From: DATDAW01 sp036524675
Lineage (GTDB): Bacteria; Verrucomicrobiota; Verrucomicrobiia; Chthoniobacterales; DASVRZ01
DNA length: 40,132 nucleotides
Assembly (NCBI GenBank): GCA_036524675.1
Contig: DATDBU010000118.1
Span: forward strand, 1 to 40,132
Direction of reading: 5' to 3'
The translations under genes and the position numbers were made by a program. Below are positions 33,685-40,132 of the stretch, piece after piece (position 1 is the first letter of the stretch; each line of letters opens with the position of its first letter). Below the pieces are notes generated by a model. It had not been told where the DNA came from, did no database searches, and saw only the letters and a list, made by a program, of their open reading frames with translations.

Positions 33685-33765
33685 ATAGACTTTTATGATT
33701 GTATTAACAGTTTAGGCCTCATTGAGGCGCGCTGATCCCTGCGAAATTTTGCCAAATACTACCGC

Positions 33766-35460
33766 TTACAGCTCACAAATCGTTGCTTGCCAGGGATGAA
33801 GTAACACGCTGGTGGCTCCGGATTCGATCGGCTGTCCGACGCCACTGTCGAGTGCCGTGCTCGCAACTTTCAATCCGTTTGGCAGCTCGTAGCTGAGCTT
33901 TTCCCGTGTAAAATTGATCAGCACCAGGTAACTTTTCTCGCCAAGCGTACGCGTATAGGCAAACACCTTGGCGTTACTGGGATCAATATCCCGATATTCG
34001 CCATAGATGAGTGCTGGAGTCTGACGGCGCAGAGCAATTAAGCGCCGGTGATAGTTGTAGACGGACTCCGGATCGCCAACCTGCGAAGCGGCATTGATAT
34101 CGACATAGTTGGGATTGACCGAAAGCCAGGGCTTACCACTGGTAAAGCCGCCGTTCGGCTCTGCGCTCCATTGCATTGGCGTGCGTGCATTGTCACGGCT
34201 CGTCTGACGCAGATGGGATAGGTATTCCTCTGCTTTCACTTTTCCCGTCTCCACAAAATCCTGCCACTGTCCTTTTACTTCGACATCGTCATAGTCTTCG
34301 ACGCCGCGAAAGGGATAGTTGGTCATGCCCAGTTCGTCACCTTGGTAAAGGAAAGGGGTGGCACGTTGTGTGAGCATCATTGTCGCGAGAGCCTTCGCGG
34401 AAATAGTCCGCCATTCAGGCGTGTCGTCGCCGAAGTGCGATACAGCGCGAGGGTTGTCATGATTGGAAAGGAAGCTGGTGTTCCATCCATGAGCGCCACC
34501 AGTTTCATCAATCTTGGCATAGGCTGCCTTCACTTCCGGCAGCGTCCAGTCCTTCTTGCGCCAGCCATCGCGATCAAGACGAACGAGATCGAAATGAAAG
34601 ATCATATTCAGTTCCTTGCGACGGGCGTCGGTGAATAGGGGGGCCTGTTCGAAAGCAACGCCGAATGCCTCACCCACTGTCATGGCGTCGTAATGGGAGA
34701 GAACCTGGCGATTCATGTCCTGGAGATAGTCATGAACCCGCGGCCCATTTGCGTAGACGAACTCAGGATGCGCCAGTTCATCCGGGGCAAGGTCGGGCAG
34801 ACCGTCCCGTTTGGAGATAAATGGAATGACATCCATCCGGAAACCAGATACCCCTTTATCCAGCCAGAAACGCATGACGTCATAAACCTCCGAACGTACT
34901 TTTGGATTATCCCAGTTGAGGTCGGGCTGTTTGTTTGCAAAGTAGTGGAGGTAATATTGCCCTGTGGCGTCATCTTTTTTCCAAGCCGAGCCACCAAAGA
35001 ATGAAGGGTAGTTATTAGGCGGGGCGCCGTCTTTGCCATCGCGCCAGATGTAATAATCACGATGGGGGTTGTCCTTTGATTTCCTGCTTTCGACGAACCA
35101 GCGGTGTTCATCGCTGGAGTGATTAACGACCAGGTCGATGATCAGGCGCATGTCGCGCTTTTTGATTTCCGACAACATGCGATCGAAGTCGGCCATTGTG
35201 CCGAATTCCTTCATCACTTTGCGATAATCGCGGATGTCATAACCGTTGTCCGCATTTGGTGAATCGAAATGCGGGCTTAGCCAGATGACGTCAACGCCCA
35301 GTGACTTGAGGTAGTCAAGTTTTGCTGTGATGCCGTTCAGGTCGCCGATTCCGTCTCCGTCGGTGTCATTGAATGAGCGGGGATAGACTTGATAAATGAC
35401 CGCTTCTTTCCACCATGCCTTGTCGTAAGTTTGAATCTGAGGCCTTGGAGTATTTTTCAT
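33766..35460 (-). CDS. GH13 alpha-glucosidase (GH13_31-like), Val after the nucleophile
   Basis: The 564-residue enzyme has region I DLVVNHSSDEH, region II GFRMDVIPF with nucleophile Asp210 and Val211, region III VGEAFG with acid/base Glu264, and region IV SNHDNPRAVSHFGDD. The Val predicts activity on alpha-1,6 bonds (isomaltose, panose or dextran-type fragments). I start at ATG 35460 (MKNTPRPQIQTYDKAWWKEA); an ATG at 35562 would add 34 residues not conserved in the family. It is the most divergent of the three GH13_31-type copies. Confidence 0.92.
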   Translation of the reverse strand: MKNTPRPQIQTYDKAWWKEAVIYQVYPRSFNDTDGDGIGDLNGITAKLDYLKSLGVDVIWLSPHFDSPNADNGYDIRDYRKVMKEFGTMADFDRMLSEIKKRDMRLIIDLVVNHSSDEHRWFVESRKSKDNPHRDYYIWRDGKDGAPPNNYPSFFGGSAWKKDDATGQYYLHYFANKQPDLNWDNPKVRSEVYDVMRFWLDKGVSGFRMDVIPFISKRDGLPDLAPDELAHPEFVYANGPRVHDYLQDMNRQVLSHYDAMTVGEAFGVAFEQAPLFTDARRKELNMIFHFDLVRLDRDGWRKKDWTLPEVKAAYAKIDETGGAHGWNTSFLSNHDNPRAVSHFGDDTPEWRTISAKALATMMLTQRATPFLYQGDELGMTNYPFRGVEDYDDVEVKGQWQDFVETGKVKAEEYLSHLRQTSRDNARTPMQWSAEPNGGFTSGKPWLSVNPNYVDINAASQVGDPESVYNYHRRLIALRRQTPALIYGEYRDIDPSNAKVFAYTRTLGEKSYLVLINFTREKLSYELPNGLKVASTALDSGVGQPIESGATSVLLHPWQATICEL

Positions 35461-35639
35461 ATCTTTAAGGATGTCTGTACCTGTTGCTATCTGGCAGACG
35501 GCTGTTGCGCCCAGTATGGGTGAACGAACGCTTGAACTATTTTTGATCATATTCGATGACATTGATAGATGGTAACAAGTATGATGAAATTTCTTCAGAG
35601 CGGCCTATAGAGTTAGCGTTTCTGGGTGAACCGGGCGAC

Positions 35640-37331
35640 TTAGTGCAATTGATAGACCCGCGCTTCGAACGGTTTTAAGGTTAGCAAGCGGATGTCTTCG
35701 CCTGGATCAACCTGGTAGTTGCTGATCAGAAGTTTCTTGTCGGAAAAGACGAGCGTGGTGGGAAGCGCCAAAACGGGCGTGTTCTTCGTGAAGTTCAACA
35801 GGACCAACAAGCGCTCGTCCCGCAAGGTGCGTGTGAAGGCATACACCTCTTCGTGGGCGTCAAGAATCAGATCATACTTGCCGTAAACGATAACGGGGTG
35901 ATCCTTCCGCAGCCGGATGAGTCTTTGGTAGTAATAGAAGATGGAGTCGGGATCGGCCAAAGCCTCTTTGACATTGATCTCCTTGTAATTGGGATTGACC
36001 TTGATCCAAGGCGTTCCGGTGGAAAAACCCGCCTTGTCGCTGGCATCCCATTGCACGGGAGTCCGCGCGTTGTCGCGACTCTTGGCGTAAATCGCCGGCA
36101 TGATGGCATCTGGCGAACCGCCTTTTTCGTCCACGAAAGCCCGGTACATGTTAAGCGTCTCGATGTCCCGATAGTCATCGATAGAGTCAAACTTGACATT
36201 GGTCATTCCAATCTCTTCGCCCTGATAGACGTAGGGTGTGCCCTGGAGGGTATGGAGGAAGGTGGCCAGCAGTTTGGCGGATTCGACGCGGTATTGGCCG
36301 TCGTCGCCGAAGCGCGAGAGAGCGCGTGGCTGGTCGTGATTGGATAAGTAGAGACTGTTCCAGCCTTTGCCTTCCAAGTCCTTTTGCCATCGACTTATGA
36401 CCCGTTTCAAGTCCAGGAGATTTAACGGCTTCAGATACCACTTGCCTAACATATTTCCGGGTTCCATATCGAGCTCGACGTGCTCGAATTGGAAAAGCAT
36501 GTTGAGATGCCCGGTCTCCTCATGAGTGATGTCAATGGCGTGTTCGGTTGTTGCCATGGGCGCCTCTCCGACCGTGATAGTGTCATACTTGGACAGGACC
36601 TGCTGCTTAATTTCATACAAGAACTCCAGAAGTCGAGGTCCGTTGACGAAATACTGGCCTCCGAATTGATAAGGTCCGTTGGTGACGACCGGAGCATCCG
36701 GCAATCCCGGTACCTTTGAGATAAAATTGATGACGTCCATGCGGAAGCCGTCGACACCTCTCTTTAGCCACCAATGCATCATATCGTAAACCGCTTTCCG
36801 GACCTTGGGGTTTTCCCAGTTGAGATCCGGTTGCTTCCTCGAGAAGATGTGGAGGTAATATTCGTCGGTCGCCTCGTCGTATTGCCACGCTGAACCGCTG
36901 AAGAATGATTCCCAATTGTTGGGTTCGCGGCCATCTTTGGCAGGGCGCCAGATGTAGTAGTCGCGGTAGGGATTGTCTTTGGATTTCCGGGCCTCGGTAA
37001 ACCAGCGATGCTCGTCGGAGGTGTGATTTACGACAAGGTCCATGACAAGTTTGATCCCGCGCTGGTGCATCCCGGCGATCAGTTCGTCCCAGTCAGCCAA
37101 CGTGCCGAACTCGTCCATGATATCCTGATAGTCACTTATGTCGTAGCCGTTGTCGTCGTTGGGCGATTTATAAACGGGCGACAGCCAGACGACGTTGATT
37201 CCGAGCTCTTTGAGGTAATCTAGTTTTTCTATAATTCCGCGGAGATCACCGATGCCGTCGCCGTTGCTATCACGAAAGCTGCGCGGATAAATCTGATAGA
37301 CAACGCTTTCTTTCCACCACTTTTTTTTCAT
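35640..37331 (-). CDS. GH13 oligo-1,6-glucosidase-like enzyme, Val after the nucleophile
   Basis: The 563-residue enzyme starts MKKKWWKESVVYQIYPRSF at 37331; an ATG four codons upstream (37343) is less likely, by comparison with the copy at 33684. Region I is DLVVNHTSDEH, region II GFRMDVINF with nucleophile Asp199 and Val200, region III VGEAPM with acid/base Glu256, and region IV SNHDQPRALSRFGDD. Closely similar over its whole length to the GH13 at 31984, yet it carries Val rather than Ala at the specificity position, so the pair likely covers different bond types. Confidence 0.93.
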   Translation of the reverse strand: MKKKWWKESVVYQIYPRSFRDSNGDGIGDLRGIIEKLDYLKELGINVVWLSPVYKSPNDDNGYDISDYQDIMDEFGTLADWDELIAGMHQRGIKLVMDLVVNHTSDEHRWFTEARKSKDNPYRDYYIWRPAKDGREPNNWESFFSGSAWQYDEATDEYYLHIFSRKQPDLNWENPKVRKAVYDMMHWWLKRGVDGFRMDVINFISKVPGLPDAPVVTNGPYQFGGQYFVNGPRLLEFLYEIKQQVLSKYDTITVGEAPMATTEHAIDITHEETGHLNMLFQFEHVELDMEPGNMLGKWYLKPLNLLDLKRVISRWQKDLEGKGWNSLYLSNHDQPRALSRFGDDGQYRVESAKLLATFLHTLQGTPYVYQGEEIGMTNVKFDSIDDYRDIETLNMYRAFVDEKGGSPDAIMPAIYAKSRDNARTPVQWDASDKAGFSTGTPWIKVNPNYKEINVKEALADPDSIFYYYQRLIRLRKDHPVIVYGKYDLILDAHEEVYAFTRTLRDERLLVLLNFTKNTPVLALPTTLVFSDKKLLISNYQVDPGEDIRLLTLKPFEARVYQLH

Positions 37332-37409
37332 GCGATATGCCAAATGTGAGAATGGTTACGTTTGCGAGTTAGAGTGTAGCGATGAGGGGAGTAGAAAACG
37401 GTTCGGTGA

Positions 37410-39026
37410 TCATTGGTGTACCGTGCTTTTAGCCCCGAACCACGCGCCAAAGGGAGGGAGAATGAGTTTGTCTCCGACATGGGTGGCATCGAAGCCGTGG
37501 CCTTCAATCGGGTGCCAATCGGTCGAGATGGAATGAGCTGCCTCGTGGTTGGAGACATTGAAAATGCAGAGAATGCGTTTGTTGTTCCACGCGCGCTCAA
37601 AGGCGAGCACCGGATCCGTCGATGGTACGAAAGCAAAATCGCCGACCAGCAGGGCGGGATGCTCCTTCCGCCACGCTATCAACTTCCGGAACGTATGCAA
37701 AACGGCGTGTGGGTCCTTTTCGGATTCATCGACAGCCAATGGCAAATGCTCGCCGGGCACAGGCAACCAAGGCTTGCCTGTGCTGAATCCCGCATGCAGT
37801 TGCTTGGCGGACCAGGGCATTGGCGTTCTACAACCGTCACGCCCCTTGAAATCGGGCCAGTATTCGATTCCCCAAGGATCCTGCAAGTCTTCAAAAGCGA
37901 TGTCTGCCTCAGTCAGGCCGAGTTCTTCGCCTTGGTAAACACAGGCCCCTCCCCGAAGGGTCAAGACGATGCCGAGCATCAGTTTGGCTAGCGCTCGATT
38001 GTTGCCTTGAAGATCGGCGGATTGCGCGCAGCGGGTTACAATTCGGACCCGGTCGTGGTTGCTCATGGACCATGTGGTCCAGCCGGTTTCAAGAACTCTT
38101 TCCGTCCTTTCCACGACGTCTTTAAGAACGGCAGCACGGAGCGGTGTCTCGAGAAGCTCAAAATTATAGCAGCTGTGCAGGTGCCTTCCGCTGCGGGTAT
38201 ACTTGGCGCTGACAACGGGTAGATCGACATCGCCCACCTCCCCGAGTAGATACCGGTCGTCGTATTGATCCACTAGAGAGCGGAGTTCGGCCAGCAACTC
38301 CAGCGTGCGCGGAAGGTCGCGGCTATACGCCCATTCCTGCCAGTTAATCGGTTGCGAGTGGCGCTCGACACTGAGGCGTGGAGGATTATCCCGCAGATCG
38401 GGGTCGTGCGTCAGGGTCGTTATTGCATCCAGACGCAACCCGTCAACGCCGGCATCCAGCCAAAAGCGGGCGTCATCGAACATGGCCGCGACCACCTCCG
38501 GATTATACCAATTCAAGTTCGGCTGGCTGGCCAAAAAGTGATGCAGATAATATTGCTTCCGGCGCGAGTTCCACTGCCAGGCCGAGCCGCCGAATGCGCC
38601 ATGCCAGTTATTAGGAGGTGTTCCATCGGGCTTTGGGTCAACCCACACATACCAGTCTGCTTTGGGATTTGTCAGACTTTGCCGACTTTCCTGAAACCAG
38701 GCGTGCTGATCCGAGGTGTGAGCCATGACCATATCAACGACGACCTTTAATCCCCGTTCGTGAGCCGCCTGAATCAGCGCATAAAAGTCTTCGTTGTTAC
38801 CGAAAATCGGGTCCACAGCGCGGTAATCGGAGACATCGTATCCGAAGTCCCGCATCGGAGACTTAAAAAATGGCGAAATCCAAACGGCATCAACGCCCAA
38901 GGAGGCGACGTAGTCGAGTTTCTGCGTTATGCCTGCGAGGTCTCCAATGCCGTCCGCGTTGGCATCGAAAAAACTTCTCGGGTAAATTTGATAGATGATC
39001 GCTCCACGCCACCATTCTGTTTTCAT
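37410..39026 (-). CDS. GH13 alpha-glucosidase (GH13_23-like)
   Basis: The 538-residue enzyme starts MKTEWWRGAIIYQIYPRSFF. Region I is DMVMAHTSDQH, region II GLRLDAITT with nucleophile Asp200 and Ala201, region III LLGEVGD with acid/base Glu263, and region IV SNHDRVRIVTR. It is distinct from the other three copies and resembles proteobacterial AglA-type alpha-1,4-glucosidases acting on maltose, sucrose or related short sugars; this subfamily call is tentative. No signal peptide is seen. It is the first glucosidase after the permease genes, which it follows by 99 bases holding a strong hairpin. Confidence 0.91.
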   Translation of the reverse strand: MKTEWWRGAIIYQIYPRSFFDANADGIGDLAGITQKLDYVASLGVDAVWISPFFKSPMRDFGYDVSDYRAVDPIFGNNEDFYALIQAAHERGLKVVVDMVMAHTSDQHAWFQESRQSLTNPKADWYVWVDPKPDGTPPNNWHGAFGGSAWQWNSRRKQYYLHHFLASQPNLNWYNPEVVAAMFDDARFWLDAGVDGLRLDAITTLTHDPDLRDNPPRLSVERHSQPINWQEWAYSRDLPRTLELLAELRSLVDQYDDRYLLGEVGDVDLPVVSAKYTRSGRHLHSCYNFELLETPLRAAVLKDVVERTERVLETGWTTWSMSNHDRVRIVTRCAQSADLQGNNRALAKLMLGIVLTLRGGACVYQGEELGLTEADIAFEDLQDPWGIEYWPDFKGRDGCRTPMPWSAKQLHAGFSTGKPWLPVPGEHLPLAVDESEKDPHAVLHTFRKLIAWRKEHPALLVGDFAFVPSTDPVLAFERAWNNKRILCIFNVSNHEAAHSISTDWHPIEGHGFDATHVGDKLILPPFGAWFGAKSTVHQ

Positions 39027-39071
39027 GCGAGATAATTGCTAAATTGAGTTGACTAGTTTGATGAGTTCTTT

Positions 39072-39098
39072 GGGGGAAGCTGATTGACAGCTTCCCCC
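39072..39098 (-). promoter_or_regulatory. Hairpin between the sugar permease and the first GH13 gene
   Basis: A perfect 11-bp stem (GGGGGAAGCTG at 39072-39082; CAGCTTCCCCC at 39088-39098) encloses a 5-base loop. In the transcript it lies 27 bases after the permease stop. On the minus strand an A-rich stretch follows, so it is not an intrinsic terminator. It may set different mRNA levels for transport and hydrolysis genes. Confidence 0.65.
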
Positions 39099-39125
39099 TG
39101 AATCGGTTTTCCGTTGTATTGCTCC

Positions 39126-39962
39126 TTAACCCTTCACAGCACCGGCGGTGAGACCTGCTACGATTCGATACTGAAATACGATAACCAGAATGATTAACGG
39201 AATCGTTACAGCCATCGAGCCTGCCATGATAGAACCCCAGGGTTGTTCATAGGAGCTTGTGCCGCTGAATTGTGAAATGGCTACTGGCACGGTCTTCATG
39301 TTATCAGTGACCGTAAATGTCAGCGCAAACAGGAATTCGTTCCATGCCGCAATGAACGCCAGCAAGCCGGTCGAGACCAACCCGGGAACGGTCAGTGGGA
39401 GCAGAATTTGCCAAAATACACGCAGTGGCGACGCCCCATCGACATACGCGCTCTCTTCGAGATCGTTCGGGAGACCTCTAAAGTACTGCGTCATAACCCA
39501 GATGGTAAATGGCATCGTGAAAAGGAGATAGGTAATGATCAAACCTCCGTGGGTATTGAACAGTCCCAATGTTTTGAGCATGACGAACAGTCCCGACAGG
39601 ACGGATATTTGTGGGAACATCGTCATCAGCAGCACAACAAACAATACCAAACCCTTAAAGCGAAATGGCAGCCGCCCCAGGGCATAGGCGCACAAGCTGC
39701 CAAGGGCCAGGGATACCACCACCGTGCTACCTGCAACAATGACGGAGTTCAAGAGACTGTGCATGAAACGCTCGTCCTTAAAGACGGCCAAGTAATGGTC
39801 CAGAGTCAACCGTGTGGGCAGTAACTGCGTAGAGAACAGTTCCGAGCTGGGCCGAAACGACGATATGAGCGCCCAAACAAAAGGAAAGAGCGTAAATACC
39901 AGGATGGCTCCGACCAGAAGAAGGAACAGTCCTTTGAGCAATATGGAGTCTTTTGATTTCAT
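39126..39962 (-). CDS. Carbohydrate ABC transporter permease (MalG/MsmG-like)
   Basis: The 278-residue inner-membrane protein has six hydrophobic segments, beginning LLKGLFLLLVGAILVFTLFP. The EAA loop (EESAYVDGASPLRVFWQILLP) and the MalG-type C-terminus (AVTIPLIILVIVFQYRIVAG, ending LTAGAVKG) are clear. It would form a heterodimer with the permease upstream, with an ATPase and binding protein outside the window. Its ATG overlaps the TGA of the upstream permease by 4 bases, so translation is coupled. Confidence 0.94.
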   Translation of the reverse strand: MKSKDSILLKGLFLLLVGAILVFTLFPFVWALISSFRPSSELFSTQLLPTRLTLDHYLAVFKDERFMHSLLNSVIVAGSTVVVSLALGSLCAYALGRLPFRFKGLVLFVVLLMTMFPQISVLSGLFVMLKTLGLFNTHGGLIITYLLFTMPFTIWVMTQYFRGLPNDLEESAYVDGASPLRVFWQILLPLTVPGLVSTGLLAFIAAWNEFLFALTFTVTDNMKTVPVAISQFSGTSSYEQPWGSIMAGSMAVTIPLIILVIVFQYRIVAGLTAGAVKG

Positions 39963-40132
39963 TCGAAGCTGGTTTTGCTGAAGCGGGTATAGATCACGAC
40001 GAAGGCCATGATGATTAGAAGGATGATGATGGACGCTGCGGAACCAGTTCCTGCGTCCAGGTAGTCGATAAGTTGCTGGCGGTTGTACACAGCCATCGTT
40101 GCCATGTCTCCCTGGCCGCCGACCATTACGAA
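39959..40132 (-). CDS. Carbohydrate ABC transporter permease (MalF/MsmF-like), C-terminal part
   Basis: The last 57 codons and stop are visible, cut by the right edge: FVMVGGQGDMATMAVYN followed by LIDYLDAGTGSAASIIILLI and a short tail IYTRFSKTSFE. This resembles the last membrane segment of MalF-type permeases (LT.GGP...T.....Y..AF.....G.A.A...). The N-terminal part, the binding protein and any regulator lie outside the window. Confidence 0.87.
   Translation of the reverse strand, partial: FVMVGGQGDMATMAVYNRQQLIDYLDAGTGSAASIIILLIIMAFVVIYTRFSKTSFE

Noticed and set aside
33004..33735. Open frame on the plus strand opposite the GH13 gene at 31984-33684
   Set aside because: It is rich in Val, Ile and Gly and looks protein-like, but the same mirrored frame appears opposite the other GH13 copies, and the minus strand has all four GH13 motifs.
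33700..33740. Small hairpin GCCTC-ATT-GAGGC between GH13 genes
   Set aside because: The stem is only five base pairs and has no T-run.
1..40132. CRISPR arrays, insertion sequences, prophage genes and rRNA
   Set aside because: No regularly spaced repeats, transposase or integrase motifs, phage structural genes or rRNA segments were seen on either strand.

Overview
The window looks like a chromosomal segment of a Gram-negative bacterium of the PVC group, most likely Verrucomicrobiota. That placement is an inference from the mix of gene families: DUF4159 membrane proteins, a short atypical AtpH, a His-rich AtpB, mixed type IV pilus/type II secretion genes, and few Shine-Dalgarno sequences. No rRNA, CRISPR array, insertion sequence or phage gene was seen. 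The content is mostly housekeeping, plus one sugar-use island.

Layout. (1) 1-5071, minus strand: F1Fo ATP synthase operon atpB-E-F-H-A-G-D, with atpD cut by the left edge. A perfect CRP/FNR-type palindrome lies upstream of atpB, and a strong hairpin follows atpE. (2) 5268-10251, minus: pilT-like ATPase, PilB/GspE ATPase, PilC/GspF platform protein and a GspG-like pseudopilin. (3) 10575-16316: a small DUF3817 membrane protein, an LLM flavin oxidoreductase, a TolC/adaptor efflux pair behind a 16-bp palindrome, and a sodium:solute symporter. (4) 16317-19490: a candidate origin/dnaA regulatory region with DnaA boxes, then dnaA and dnaN. (5) 19626-22724: tRNA-Leu(CAG), a 19-bp-arm inverted repeat, and a polyamine ABC transporter set (permease, binding protein, permease) without its ATPase. 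(6) 22778-25959: SirB1-like protein, cinA, and a compact RpoD-type sigma factor with a clear intrinsic terminator. (7) 26140-30309: a small unknown protein, a HEAT-repeat envelope protein, and two tandem DUF4159 paralogs. (8) 30318-40132, minus: a carbohydrate island with MalF/MalG-type permeases, four GH13 glucosidases and one GH32 beta-fructosidase, plus the in-frame relic of a fifth GH13 3' end.

How it fits together. Genes left of dnaA mostly run leftward and genes from dnaA to about 30.3 kb run rightward, as expected around a replication origin; this is suggestive only. The carbohydrate island forms a coherent pathway: ABC import of oligosaccharides, then cytoplasmic cleavage of alpha-1,4/alpha-1,6 glucosides and of sucrose or fructosides. 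The GH13 set appears to have grown by duplication and diverged at the specificity residue next to the nucleophile.

No clearly new multi-gene system is evident. The best leads are the GH13 array with its relic, the duplicated DUF4159 pair with patchwork divergence, the regulatory palindromes before the atp and efflux operons, and the structured repeat beside the tRNA.
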